64,000 nt of DNA from Micropterix aruncella (taxonomy: Eukaryota; Arthropoda; Insecta; Lepidoptera; Micropterigidae), in assembly GCA_944548615.1 (NCBI GenBank), contig OX155978.1, positions 3,269,595 through 3,333,594 of the forward strand, in the 5' to 3' direction. The notes below the pieces were generated by a model, which saw only the letters and a program-made list of their open reading frames with translations, had not been told where the DNA came from and ran no database searches. The position numbers were made by a program, and so were the translations under genes. Below, in pieces: positions 10,477 to 22,407 of this stretch (positions are counted from its first letter, which is position 1; each line of letters starts with the position of its first letter).

Positions 10477-10879
10477 TATTAAATATCCTGGCGGCTATGT
10501 ATACAAAATGCCTATGCCCAAAAGTGGTCTGCATTCGAGGAACGTCGAAATGTATAGCTCGAGATTGCCGCGTGAAGATTCTTTGTTGAGTTCTTATTGC
10601 GGTCTCTAAATTACTATTGACAATGATTGGTTTCTTATAAAAGACTGATTGATTATGAAAACCAATTTATTTAAGCAATGATATCAATATCATTCAATTA
10701 TTAGTGCTACCTATCGCATTATTGATATAGGATTACATCACAGAAATATACGGAGAAATAATGGATGGCGAGCTATTTTCGGTTCCGAAAAATTTCGCGC
10801 GATGAGCAGCTTTTCAAAGCGTAGTCGGTTATTGATAACTGACTAATTTTTTGATCTATAATAACCGATCTCAACCCTT

Positions 10880-11420
10880 CGAATTATAGCAAACATAAAA
10901 AGAATAACTGCATTAAAATTTAGTATATTGAATATTGAAATCGCATTTTTTAAAACAATTAGATAAATATGAATAAATATGAGAAATTCGAAAAAGTGGA
11001 AAAACCTCGGCATTTCTAACTTGTACTTGTCTTACGGAAAAATACGGAACCCTATTTAAAATTGTAAAAACTATCGTGATTCTTATTAGATTCTTTATCG
11101 TTTTGCTTATTGACATACAAAAATATTTAGATATTAGCTCATAAAAAGCAATAAAAATTTGGATGATTTCTAAAAAAAAAATATGATGTTTGACATTGAA
11201 TTTTTATCAGAAATATCCGCAAAATAATGCGCGAAATTATTCTATCGGCCGTCTATTTATCTATGGTAATAATGAGTTATTTGGTATGGATTTTAGGATG
11301 TGTTCGAATTAGAAAATAATATTACTGTGCGCTCCGGGAGCAAGCCGCCAATATTGGTCGTTACGTAGTCAACGGTGTTCTGATGTGCAACCAAATTTGG
11401 TCGTTACGTAGCCGAAGGGT
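10880..11420 (+). repeat. Second copy of the 2395-3340 repeat, internally deleted
   Basis: It is colinear with 2440-2750 and then with 3100-3340. The 350 bp between are missing at about 11175-11184. The frame at 10913-11116 is a by-product. Confidence 0.6.
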
Positions 11421-11530
11421 TACAGGCTATTCAAATATCCTTAACACCGCTCTTTTTCGTATATCATGAAAATTTTGCTTAATAAATGATAAACAGTGCT
11501 TTTTGTGTCATTGTAAGGAATGGCTATTTT

Positions 11531-11745
11531 GAAATCGAAGACTATCGCGGTTGTTTGACTATATAAAAGGTTTATAAACGAATTTACCGCGTGAATTATG
11601 TAGCACCCGACGCTTCGGCGATGTTGCAACCGCCGTTGTCCATGGTAGTCTGGTAGAAGTCTACCCTGGACAACGGTGTTTTCAACATCACCAAAAAGTC
11701 GGGTGCTACAAAAGTCACGGGGTAGATTCGTTTCTAAACCATTTC
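11531..11745 (-). mobile_element. Miniature PLE fold-back
   Basis: The left side has the one-sided tail (GAAGACTATCGCGGTTG), then the PLE arm (CGAATTTACCGCGTGAA, CCCGACGCTTCGGCGATG, CCGCCGTTGTCC). It is followed almost directly by the same arm inverted (11662-11740: CTACCCTGGACAACGG to AGATTCGTTT). No coding sequence remains. The arms have diverged, so this insertion is older than the one at 4924. Confidence 0.75.
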
Positions 11746-12571
11746 ACAATGCTTAATTGTCAGAAAAGGTTAGTTTGTCATAAAGTAAACTTTGATATGG
11801 TTATTGTTTCGGTGTAATCATCGATTATATGGTATTACAATTAAATTATCTTAAAAATAAACCGATTAGTAACCGGCAATTATAACGGTTATCGCATTTA
11901 CCCGTTATTTTACCTACCGGCTACAAATGTGCGCCCACCACTCACCACTCACTCTCACGTGTTTAGTGTCTGATTGAGTACATTCTAAAAATATGCAAGT
12001 ATCTATATGGATAAATAAATAAACCCGAAATATTTATCAAAAAACCCGTAATAAAAAGAATTCTAAATTTAATAGTTTTATTTTCTCTAACGGCAGTCGT
12101 GTTTTTTTGTCTATGTCAGTTATGGTCTGGGTCTGGTATGGGTCTCGGTGTGACTTGTTCTTGCGTACTCGACTGTAGTGACTCGGTAACCTTAGATTGA
12201 TTACCAGTATTTGTGAAAGTTTTTATTGCCGATTCAGAAGAATAAGTAGGAAGAGGCGAAGTAGAGGGAGTCATTGGGTAGATTAGGGTTTCCATACCAA
12301 ATCGTACAGAGAGAACTTTGTTGCTGAGCTTTATATTCTATCCCTGTATTCTATCATATTCATATTCATATTCATTTTATTAGTATACTGGTATACAAGT
12401 CAGATACAGATAGCAAACATCCATACAGATTAGCAAAAACAATCATTTTTTTATCGTAAACATAAAATAAAAATAGACATAAAAACGAAAAAAACACAAG
12501 AATAATGTAAAAAGAGGAAAGACAAGACAAAATGCAAAGAGATCATTAAACACTTTAGCCACCAAAGCATT
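11746..12571. other. Non-coding stretch, probably including a LINE 3' region
   Basis: No gene was recognised. 12360-12571 directly follows, on the minus strand, the LINE fragment at 12572-12955 and is likely its 3' untranslated region. Confidence 0.35.
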
Positions 12572-12955
12572 TTAGACTTCACTCGAGTAATATTCCTCCA
12601 GTGAGTAAAACGCCTTATTTGTGAGGTACCTCTTAAGGCGTCTCTTAAACACATCAAGAGATTGCGCCTGCCTAATGTGCTCGCTGAGTTTTTTGTAAAC
12701 CGCTGGGCCGGCGATATAGGCTAGCCTCTCCGACGATAATGCATGACTTACCGAACGTAGCATGCTACGGGATCTTGTTGGATAGTGGTGATGCATACCA
12801 TTCACTTCAAAATCGGCTAGATTTCTGCGAACGAACAGCGCTACTTCCATTATATAAATGGACGGCAGCGTCATGATGCAGAAATCTCTAAACAGAGGCC
12901 TAGCTGGCGTATCAAGCGCCACACGCGCTATTGTGCGGACTGCACGCTTCTGCAT
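12572..12955 (-). pseudogene. LINE reverse-transcriptase C-terminal fragment (Jockey/CR1-like)
   Basis: The 127-codon frame reads MQKRAVRTIARVALD, then LFRDFCIMTLPSIYI, HHHYPTRSRSML, GPAVYKKLSEHIRQA and FKRRLKRYLTNKAFYS. This order (LQKRAIR, LTLPSLYI, Y.TR.R, YN.LPE, FK..LK..L..KAFYS) is the standard C-terminal tail of Jockey/CR1-group non-LTR retrotransposon polymerases. The catalytic RT domain is absent, so this is a 5'-truncated dead copy. It is one of at least nine such tails in the window. Confidence 0.85.
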
Positions 12956-13099
12956 AACGAAGGCCCTCTGCCTGTCGGCTGCTCGCCCCCATAATATCGT
13001 CGATTATCTTAGCCAGCTGTAAATCTACTGAGTTTAAATCTGTCAGTCGTATAACCTGCTATTTGATAATGCGAAGTCTGTTCCTAATATTGTTTTGTA

Positions 13100-13230
13100 T
13101 TTTTACACGACTGACGAACCAAAAAGGAGTGTAAGGTGTTCAGGGTTCATCCATGTATGTATTCCGTGTTTTATTCCACCATAACTTCTATGCGCTTGAA
13201 CCGATTTAGAAGTATGTGGTATTGTTAGAA
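13100..13230 (+). repeat. Dispersed repeat shared with 62176-62300
   Basis: Both have TTTTTACA.GACTG, AAAAAGGAGTGTAA.GTGTT, CAGGGTTCATC.ATGTAT and GAACCGATTTAGAAGTA. A further inverted scrap (GTTGGGCAGTCGTGTAAAAA) is at 15680-15700. The TTTTTACACGACTG end may be a terminus. Confidence 0.6.
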
Positions 13231-13377
13231 TAATTATGTCATTCTGAGTATCATAGGGTACCTCAACTGTCCAAATATCAAGGAAATAATTGTCTAAATG
13301 TCCAAATCTCCAAATGTCAATAAATTAATGCAAATATATCGTGTTTAGTGGCAAATGAAAATTTTGTTAAAGTACAT

Positions 13378-14195
13378 TCCTAAAATATGTATCTGTATAC
13401 ATTTCTAAAATATGTATTTGTATACATTTCTATGTACTTATACATTTCTAAATATGTATCTGTATACATTTCTAAAATATGTATTTGTATACATTTCTAT
13501 GTACTTATACATTTCTAAATATGTATCTGTATACATTTCTAAAATGTGTATCTGTATACATTTCTAAAATATGTATCTGTATACATTTCTATGTATACAT
13601 TTCTATGTATATATTTCTGTGTATACATTTCTAAAATATTTATCTGTATACATTTCTATATATGCATTTCTATGTATACGTTTCTATGTATACATTTCTA
13701 TGTATACATTTCTATGTATACATTTCTAAATATGTATCTGTATACATTTCTAAAATATGTATCTGTATACATTTCTAAAATATGTATCTGTATACATTTC
13801 TATGTATACATTTCTATGTATATATTTATGTGTATACATTCCTAAAATATGTATCTGTATACATTTCTAAAATATGTATTTGTATACATTTCTATGTATA
13901 CATTTCTAAATATGTATCTGTATACATTTCTAAAATATGTATCTGTATACATTTCTAAAATATGTATCTGTATACATTTCTATGTATACATTTCTATGTA
14001 TATATTTCTGTGTATACATTTCTAAAATATTTATCTGTATACATTTCTATATATGCATTTCTATGTATACGTTTCTATGTATACATTTCTATGTATACAT
14101 TTCTATGTATACATTTCTATGTATACATTTCTGTATACATTTCTAAATATGTATCTGTATACATTTCTAAAATATGTATACATTATATTAAATAT
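13378..14195. repeat. Minisatellite with higher-order structure
   Basis: A tandem array built from two modules: about 25 bp (TAAAATATGTATCTGTATAC plus ATTTC) and about 14 bp (TATGTATACATTTC). A longer pattern repeats with a period of 391 bp: the text from 13546 recurs from 13937. The frames here encode YTFLKYVSVYIS-like repeats only because the modules lack stops. They are not genes. Confidence 0.9.
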
Positions 14196-14837
14196 ATAAA
14201 ATATTTATAAATACAGTAATTACCTTTTTGTAACGGCAGTCTTTTTTATTTCTTTTAATATATTTACTTGTTATTAATAGAGAAAGTATCTTTGATTTTA
14301 GGCTTTTATTAAATATCAAGAGTTACGAATTGAAAAAGCATACGAAATGGGGTATACGAAAAAAACAAGCGAAAGCCATACATATCTCGAACAAAGGAGC
14401 AATACGTCAATATTTTCAATGTTTCCCCAAGGAAATCCCGAAATTCCAAGCGCCCTTTTTTCCGGAATCGCTTTGAATTGAACCTATTTGGGTATTATTA
14501 TTATTGCAAGTGTAGGATGATAGGTAGATACGGTTCATTGTTAGGCATTCAAATTAAAATTCAAATTCAAAATTCTTTATTTATCTATAATATTACATGT
14601 ATTTTTAAAATTCAAAGCCATCCTAACTAGGCCTCGCCTGTACTAAGGTAGGCTTAATATAAAAGAAGGTAGAGTGGTTTTGTAACTTGCTGTATTATCT
14701 TTGTATATTATTATGTTACATTTGAGAAGTTAGATATGTCTCCAAAATAAGAAAGCGTAATAATATTAAATTTAGGTATATACATATAAATATACACTTA
14801 CATACATAAATAAATATATATATATATAAAAGAATAA
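14196..14837. other. Non-coding stretch with a LINE-like 3' end
   Basis: At 14550-14660, ATTCAAATTCAAAATTCTTTAT, TAGGCCTCGCCTGTACTAAGG resembles the polyadenylation end of a minus-strand LINE, with no coding part attached. The rest is unassigned. Confidence 0.35.
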
Positions 14838-15044
14838 TTCAGAACCGAAGACCAACAAGTTATAGAAAATAGCTTAATAATACCCAGAATGAAAACATCA
14901 TTTGGACAAAGACAATTCTCTTTCATTGCGCCGAGATTTTACAATCTGATCAATTTCGAAATAAAAATGAATTTGACATTTAGGGAATTCAAGAATAAAT
15001 TAAAGAAATGGTTATCGAATCATGACAGACTAACCATACATTAA
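14838..15044 (+). pseudogene. LINE C-terminal fragment with 3' UTR to 15655
   Basis: A short open stretch reads FRTEDQQVIENSLIIPRM, then FGQRQFSFIAPRFYNLI, then FREFKNKLKKWLSN and a stop at 15042-15044. The pattern 'R.F....PR.YN.L....FREFK..LK.WL' is the end of a Jockey/CR1-like polymerase. It is followed by a 600-bp 3' UTR that ends in (AAAT)n at about 15655. The same 3' UTR and coding end lie inverted at 43763-44480. 5'-truncated. Confidence 0.75.
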
Positions 15045-15655
15045 ATGTTAGAAATAATAGTTTAATAAAACTTAGGTGCACAAATTATTAACATATTTTT
15101 AAACATGTATGTTGAGTATATTTTAACATTGAACTAACTATCAAAAATTATTTGGCTTTGTTGTTATATATTATTTTGACAATGAATTGTACTTTTTTTG
15201 ACTAGATATTTTTATATTAAATCCTATATTACTTAACATAAATAAAAAATATTAATGACTGTTTCTTTCTTTTTTCACATATAACTATAATTATACTATT
15301 TAATGGAATTTTATATTATTGCCGATTATATAATGGAATTGCATTTTATTTATTATATTATCTTTAAATATATATTTTTTAATTTTTATTATTTTTTTGA
15401 AGACCACATTTTAGGGCAATTTAGTGTTATTAGCTTTTTACTAAAACTTGTACATTTGTAAGTAATCAAGTAAACTTGATTGTAATATTGGAATCCTGTC
15501 CATCCTAGAACGGGCTAGTCCCAGTTGGGTGACAGAAACAAATAAGCAAAAGGTTAAGGTTTTGCCATTCGGTTCCTGTTATTTTTATAAGCTAATCAAT
15601 GTTTCATAGTAATTAATTCTTAAATAAATAATAAATAAATAAATAAATAAATGAA

Positions 15656-16090
15656 CTCTGTTCACATTACACTCGTTTGTTGTTGGGCAGTCGTGTAAAA
15701 ATTAATGAATACATTTAGACACATTTTAATTAAACCTATTCGACCACAGAATCTAATTAGTAAGAAATAATCTTTAAAATGTAAACTGTGAAAAAAAACG
15801 TAGGTACATAGTTCTACATAGTTGGGTACGGGGGGTAATGTGTAGAACTTTAGATTTGTAGAAACGGATAATTCAATTACGCTCGAAGGCGGTAGTATGC
15901 AAAAAATGTTATTTGATTTTCAGCGAGAGAATCTAAATAGCCAATTTGTCAAGGAGAACAAAACCTAATTAGCAAAATGGCGAGAAAGGAATATCAGGCA
16001 AAAGCGAAATTAGTAGCTTAGTAAATTGGTTTTACCGCCGCCATGAGGGAATAACGTACATTTTACATTTGATTATATAGTGTGTTAGAT
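15656..16090. other. Unassigned non-coding stretch
   Basis: No gene or well-defined repeat was seen apart from the short scrap at 15680-15700 shared with 13106 and 62180. Confidence 0.35.
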
Positions 16091-16103
16091 TGCTCAACGA
16101 CTT

Positions 16104-16753
16104 GAGTAGCGAACGGTTTCATGCAGCTTGGGCCACAAGATCCATTTTGTTCTCGGATCGGCTTAACTCACGATTCAGCTCCTATTCAGAAGCCTCCTCG
16201 TGCGGAAGGCTACCCTGGGTAAGACTCTCGCGTCTTAGGCCTCACAAGCTGGTGGAGCGGTTTCTCCTGGTGGGATTGCATCCCAGCTCTACTTGACGGT
16301 TTTCGCACCGTTTGGCGACGCCAATCGGTTGTGCACTCTGACTAATTGCTGAAGGAGTCTGGAGACTATGTAAATATAATGTCTCCTAAGCAGCGGGGGT
16401 CGATGTTGACCTGCTGGCATGCCACTCTTGAAGTGACCTTGAGCTTCCCGATCCCGTGTGGCACTACGGGCAAAGGACGCCCAGGTCCACGATAAATTCA
16501 AACTAAAACTGGTAGTTAAGGGGCAAGGATGCCCGATGGTTACCTTTCCCGGTGCCTCGCCGTAAGGCGTTTGCTTCTAACGGGCCTGTTGGCGGAGCTA
16601 GACAATAGATTGTCATGTCTCTAAGTTTTCTACGTTCATACCACTACTAAAAGAATGATCACATATCGTTATACCAGGCTGGGGTGACGGGTTCGCCCGT
16701 GGTAGTCGACATCACCTCCATGGTGCTATACTGCTCAACGATACTGCAAATAC
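16104..16753 (+). mobile_element. GC-rich retroposon, full-length (type A) with 13-bp target duplication
   Basis: It starts GAGTAGCGAACGGTTTCATG and ends with the hairpin ACGGGTTCGCCCGT and GGTAGTCGAC, plus a short variable tail. It is flanked by TGCTCAACGACTT at 16091-16103 and 16754-16766; a partial third copy of the target (TGCTCAACGA) sits in the tail at 16732-16741. No open frame spans the element; the frames at 16090-16296 and 16289-16501 disagree between copies. The direct duplication and fixed 3' end suggest reverse-transcription-type insertion. Confidence 0.85.
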
Positions 16754-16977
16754 TGCTCAACGACTTAGTGTGCTAATGAGCTCTGTTGCAGTTAGGCCAC
16801 AAAGCTATACGTTTAGGGTCGGTCAAACTCACCGTTGCCCCGCCCCCCCCCCCCCGCAACACATGGGAACTGGGACATATTTGGGTACTTGGAGCTTGCC
16901 ATGGCAAAGGCCTGAATACTCAACACTAATAGACCGATACAGACACATTCCATCCAACACAGACAAGTACACACCCC

Positions 16978-17614
16978 TCTAATTTAATATATATAAAAAT
17001 GAATCGCCGTGCGTTAGTCTCAAGATCTCGAAAATGACTCGACCGATTTGAATTATATTTTTTTTTATTTTGTTTGCCTTGATTCAGGGGTGGTTTACAA
17101 AAAAAATATTTAGGAAAAATTAAAAGAAACAACTGAAAATCGAAAAAATCGAAATTGGTCATTTTGGGAAATAGGCCACTTTCAATAGATGGCGTTCGCG
17201 GTGATCCTATTGTTTGACAGCTGCGCCATCCATGGCTGTTTTTCATTCCGTGCAATTGTGTAAAATTTAAAAAAGTCAAAAAATTCGAAAAAGTCAAAAA
17301 AAGTTAAAAAAATCAAAACAGTAAAAAAAAAAGTTGAAAAAGACGAAAAAGTCGGAAAAGTCGAAAAAGTCGGAAAAATCGAAAAAGCATTTATATTGCA
17401 TTTATATTTCATCATGTACATTAAATACATTGAATTTATTTTAATTACAAACGACTTTCATTTAATCACCAAACGAAACTCAAACCGTACATGATTCGGT
17501 CATATTACAGATTTCATGAATTGGATTTGGAAGGTTGATTATGAACAATAAACGCTTATGAAGAGTTACAATCAAATAAATTTTAGGTGGTACGAAGTTC
17601 ACCGTGTCATCTAG
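16978..17614 (+). mobile_element. Non-autonomous Helitron with internal GTCGAAAAA minisatellite
   Basis: It starts TCTAATTTAATATATATAAA, shares AATCGCCGTGCGTTAGTCTC, CCTTGATTCAGGGGTGGTTT and GATGGCGTTCG with the copies at 19084 and 32198, and ends GGTACGAAGTTCACCGTGTC ATCTAG. The internal array (about 17265-17390) is a decayed (AGTCGAAAA)n tract that produces lysine/serine- or phenylalanine-rich shadow frames. Confidence 0.8.
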
Positions 17615-17655
17615 TATATACATATATATATTTATCTACTTTTCATACACTACTA

Positions 17656-17775
17656 ACACACACACACACACACATACACACTCACATACGTAAACAAACA
17701 CACACATACACACACACACACACACACACGCACCTACACACACACGCGCCCACAAACACACACACACACACATAG
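17656..17775. repeat. (CA)n microsatellite
   Basis: Interrupted CACACA tract of about 120 bp. Confidence 0.95.
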
Positions 17776-18377
17776 TGTGATACAAATTACACCATATATT
17801 AATTCTTTCACCTATATCTACATATTATCATTATTTATTTCCACGTAACCAAATTTAAAATTTATTATAATTTATTATATTGTTGTTACTGTATTTTATT
17901 TTTTTTATTTTATAAAATTATCCAAAACAATACAATTGATTTTTGCGAAGCAGATAAGATTGCATTTGTGTGGATTTTATCCCCCCACTAGATTGTATAT
18001 CTGTTCTGGGGTGATAGTATTTAAGACTTCACTTTAATCATAGTGACTTCACTTTCTTTCTTTTTTTTTTCTTTTTTTTTCTCATTCATTCCGATTGCTC
18101 ATTCTTTCTTATAAATTTTAAGGTTATTATAAATATATAAATGTGTATATAAATAAAGAACTAATATTAAATAAAGAAAAAGAAAATATTTAAGTTTATA
18201 GATAAGTAAAATAAATAAATATATAGATTAATATATAACTAAATTGACCAATAAATTAAGTAGCCTAAAAAGGTTTCTTACTGTGAACATATACTTGTGA
18301 ATTTAATTAATTAATATAATATTATCATTTTTTTTTTAAACATAATCAACCGAAAACATATTTCTTATTAAGTATCA
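17776..18377. other. AT-rich stretch without a gene
   Basis: AT-rich, with a pyrimidine tract at 18055-18085. No coding or repeat family was recognised. Confidence 0.35.
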
Positions 18378-18551
18378 GGTGACAGATATGGACCGAAGTT
18401 TGATCCCGCAAATTATCGACCGATATCAGTACCTGATGTTTTAGCAAAAATTTTGGAAAAAATAGTAATTACACAACTCTGTAATCATCTAGAAACCAAT
18501 CACATGTCATCCGAAAACCAATACGGCTTCAGATACGGCTTCAGATATGTC
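18378..18551 (+). pseudogene. LINE reverse-transcriptase fragment (N-terminal RT blocks)
   Basis: The frame from GGTGAC reads GDRYGPKFDPANYRPISV, then PDVLAKILEKIV, QLCNHLETNHMSS and ENQYGFR. 'NYRPISV..VL.KI.EK...QL...L......QYGFR' is the first conserved RT block of non-LTR retrotransposons. The fragment ends in a small tandem duplication (TACGGCTTCAGA twice) and then unrelated AT-rich sequence. It is too short to have scored as a long open frame. Confidence 0.85.
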
Positions 18552-19083
18552 TATTTTATTGTTGTTACTGTATTATTATTGTTGTTACTGTATCGCTTTT
18601 GACCAAATTATTTTATTATTACGCGGTGTGGTGTTTCGGATGGTACCCCTTCTTAAATAGCGACGAAGGCCTCCCTAGGGACCTTTGGAAAGGCACGGAA
18701 AGGCAATATTTCCGCCGACAGTGTTATTACTAGAGTACAATCAGCTTAATAAAAAGCAGCATGATTACAGTCGTAAAGAGGGCGATAGCACGGGTCTCGG
18801 ATATCGCGGAATGGGAGATAACTGGCCTGCATCATCACGTAAAACCCTCAAATGAAGGCCATTCCGGTGTCCCTTTTGGCCGATTCTTCGGCCACATTCA
18901 AGGTCGCCTGGATAGATGTCTAGGTATTTTCGTATATTTCGTGGGACGTATTTATTTATTTATTTAGAATAATTGATACACAAACATACACATCGATTTT
19001 CAACCAGTGGGTCCCCCCTCAGTGGGTCGCAGGCTATCTAAAATTAAAAATTAAAAACATTACAAAATCTTTATTTATATATA
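18552..19083. other. Unassigned stretch
   Basis: It contains a short tandem TTGTTGTTACTGTAT duplication near 18560-18595 and a moderately GC-rich segment (18630-18950) with a 68-codon frame at 18761-18967 that resembles nothing I recognise. Confidence 0.3.
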
Positions 19084-19738
19084 CTAGATGACCCGGTGAA
19101 CTTCGTACCACTTAAAATTGATTTGATTGTAACTCTTCATAAGCGTTTATTGATCCTAATCAACCTTCCAAATCCAATTAATTGAAATCTATAATATGGC
19201 CGAATCATGTACGGTTTGAGTTTTTCGAGTTTTTCGACTTTTTTACATTTTTCGACTTTTTGGACTTTTTTGACTTTTTCGACTTTTTTGACTCTTTTGA
19301 CTTTTCGAATTTTCCGACTTATTCGACTTTTCCGACTTTTTCGACTTTTCCGACGTTTTCGACTTTTTCGACTTTTTCGACTTTTTTGACTTTTTTGACT
19401 TTTTCGACTCTTGACTTTTTCGACTTTTCCACTTTTCGACTTTTTGAAATTTTACACAATCGCACGGAATGAATAACATGGATGGCGCAGTTGTCAAACA
19501 ATAGGATCGCCGCGAACGCCATCTATTGAAAGTGGCCCATTTCCCAAAATGACCGATTTCGATTTTTTCGATTTTGAGTAGTTTCTTTTAATTTTTCATA
19601 AATATATTTTTTAGTAAACCACCCCTGAATCAAGGCAAACAAAACAAAAAAAATAATTCAAATCGGTCAAGTAATTTTCGAGATCTTGCGAGACTAACGC
19701 ACGGCGATTCATTTTTATATACCTATAAGAAGAAGAAG
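19084..19738 (-). mobile_element. Non-autonomous Helitron with internal minisatellite, reverse copy
   Basis: Reverse orientation of the 16978 family. CTAG at 19084-19087 is the 3' end (minus strand), and AATCGCCGTGCG near 19695-19715 is close to the 5' end. The internal array (CGACTTTTT)n at about 19215-19445 is the longest in the window's three copies, and it generates the phenylalanine/leucine/serine and lysine/serine shadow frames. Confidence 0.8.
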
Positions 19739-19742
19739 AAGA

Positions 19743-20010
19743 CTAGTGGTATTACCAGGCGTTGGCCGTATTATATCCGGCTCAAATACCTATGTATACT
19801 AATTTTCATAAACGGTATTTAAGTTGATGTGCTGTAGCGCCCTCTATTAGCGTACTACAAAACAGTTAATAGCGCGAAAATATGCGTGGCCAAATGTCCA
19901 TTTATACCAATTTTCAATGCCATCAACGCCAGTAGGGCGGCATAGAAGTTGATGTGTTTCAGCGCCATCTAGTGGTAAGTGACAACTAAACGGATATAAT
20001 AAAAAAAACT
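19743..20010 (-). repeat. Helitron-like repeat, second copy of 7614-7995
   Basis: CTAG at 19743-19746, TGGT, GGCGTTGGCCGTATTATATC and TCAAATACCTATGTATAC parallel 7614 onward. GTTGATGTG with CTAGTGG is found further in. Confidence 0.5.
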
Positions 20011-20499
20011 TCTTCATGAAAAAATATATGTATGTTTATATTTCATGGTGATTGGTCAAACAGTGTCGGAGTCTATTAAGGTCGTACATATATGCGAGCA
20101 GATTCAAACATTTACAGCTTCAGAAATGAAACATATTTAATATGTTTTTTGCTAGTGTTTTTACAAAACTTTAGGTTGATCTCAGTTGGAAACAGCTAGG
20201 TACAACTTCAAAAGTAAAAAAACAGGTAAAATTAATGTGGTTACTCTCTTTGGATGCTTTTCATTTTTCTAGTTTTCCTATGTTTTTGTTATTGAATTAC
20301 TGATTTTTTAAATGTTTTTCATTGTTTCCGTTTTTTATTATTTTTATAGTTTTTTTAATTTTGGTTATCGACTTCATTATTTAGATTTTTATTGACTTTT
20401 TTGTAATTTTATTTGCAATTGGGAATGTAAAGATGTTTGTAAAAATATTATTGTACCTATATTTTATGTAATTTCTATACCCAGATCGGATTTTTGAAA

Positions 20500-20790
20500 A
20501 TAAATTCTTACCTACTTATTTACTTAATTACTTACTTACTTATTACTTATTTACCCTCTTCCTTACTTACTTACTTACTTATCTAATTACTTACTACTTA
20601 ATTGATTAATTACTACTTACCTAATTAATTACTTACTACTTAATTACTTAATTACTACTTACATAATTAATTACTACTTAATTAAATACTACTCACTTAC
20701 TACTTTCTTAAATACTACTACTACTACCTAATTACCTCAATACTACTTACCTAATTACTACTTAATTACTTACTTACATACTTATTTACT
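20500..20790. repeat. TACT/ATTACTTACT simple repeat
   Basis: About 290 bp of imperfect ACTT/ATTACT tandem units. No coding. Confidence 0.9.
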
Positions 20791-21080
20791 TGAAGGAGCG
20801 CTTGATTGATGGAATGTCAGAAGTTGGCATACCTACATATTGAGAGAAACAGATATTGTTCTAGAACTTTGCCTAAGATTCATATCGATTGACGATAGGT
20901 AGGGTGAAGGTCTTCCAAATTTTGTTTAAACAACTAATTATTGCCAATTGCCAAGGTGCCACTCAAATATTGTGATTTGAGAACTGAGATGCTAGAGCGT
21001 GCATTACTACTATATCCCTACTACCGGGAAATGTTCTACATCAGGGCTGTCCAAAATAAATAAATATAAATATAAAAAAT

Positions 21081-21755
21081 CGTGTGGCACTCGGGGACTG
21101 CCGCGGTAAAGCTATTGCATAGCATTTTTAACAACTTATGCAATTATAATAATTTATTTGTTTTATTTTTTCTTATATCAGACTTTTCTTATGTCTTTCT
21201 TATATATCTTTTCTTATATCATTTCTTATTTCTTATATAACTGCGCTCTATCGGAAAACGTTGAAATTATTCATCATTGAATAATTTCAACGTATCGAAT
21301 CATTTGCGGCTGCGGAAGCAAATGATTCGGAATAATTTAAACGTCTTCCGATAGAGCGCCGCGCACGAATTTTTTATTCGATAAAGCAAAAAAAAAAACG
21401 GATTATTCGAAAAAAATCGTAGATAAAAAGATAGATAATTAAATTATCTTTAAAATGGTGCAGGTTTCATAATAATACGCCAGATAGTAATTGCGTAGTA
21501 GTCGTTTTTGTGTTCGGTTAGACCTAATTTCACAAATTAATTACACTATGTAATATAAACAAAATCTAAAATATTTAAAGCTAAGAAAATTAGGAAAATG
21601 TTCTTGTTTAACATATATTTTTTTCGAATCGTAAGCAGTACTCGTTTAGACGTAATTATCAGTTTAAAATCATTAATTATCGTTAAGAAATTTCTTCATT
21701 CGGTCGCCGCGCTGGCCTACTAGGCCCGCGATAAGAGCTATGCAATAGCTTAAAA
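21081..21755 (+). mobile_element. GTGTGGCACTCGG-family element
   Basis: It starts with the family terminus at 21081 and ends GCGATAAGAGCTATGCAATAGC. It is colinear with 6038-6600, except that a partial duplication disrupts the internal hairpin (about 21243-21360). No coding frame was found. Confidence 0.8.
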
Positions 21756-22391
21756 ACTATTTATTTGCTCATAAAAATTAGACACAAAATGGCGATTTTC
21801 TTGCCAAATAGCAATATCTTACAACCAACCTAATTACGGGACAGTAGTACATGCGCGTTGTGGAAATAAAGATTACCAAGTTTGTATCTACATAGAATAC
21901 AAACAATTATGTATTTAAAATTAAAAATGCTTAAGGAGATTGGAAGAGAAAGGGGACAACTGGTTACTTCTTAGAAAAGTAGTAATTTTTGAGGTGAGTC
22001 TTGAATGTAAAGATTTTGAAGTAAAAGTCTTTGCAATATTATTATTGTCATATAATGTAATACATTTTATATTTTTTATATTATTTATTTTTTCTATAAA
22101 CTTCATATTACGACATTTTATATAATGATCTTTATGATTTATTTTAATGACCATGGTATAGCGATATTTTGAAATATTAATATAAGTTTAATTTGAATTC
22201 ACTTACCTGTTTTATATTTTATCATATTTTGTATGTTTCATTTTAATACTATGTGCATATGAATAAGTCATTGCCTTACATATAATCTTCCTTGGTACGG
22301 GCTATGGCCTAGTTAGGCAGATTCTGCAATTAAATAAATGTAATTTAATATTTTTGAATGAATAAATTATTTTATTTGATTATTTGATTTG
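21756..22391 (-). repeat. 3' end of a LINE whose coding end is at 23097-23334
   Basis: On the minus strand the frame 21921-22154 ends TTFLRSNQL.PFSSNLLKHF, matching the residual C-terminus at 52690-52820 and text at 35060-35230. The 3' UTR includes GCAATATCTTACAACCAACC near 21815. The GC-rich retroposon at 22408-23080 now separates this part from the rest of the LINE. Confidence 0.55.
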
Positions 22392-22407
22392 ACTGATATT
22401 GAAGAAG

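Noticed and set aside
13546..14210. Tyrosine/serine/isoleucine-rich open frames
   Set aside because: They are translations of a stop-poor minisatellite and change register with the array.
19182..19522. Phenylalanine- and lysine/serine-rich frames
   Set aside because: Shadows of the (CGACTTTTT)n tract inside a Helitron.
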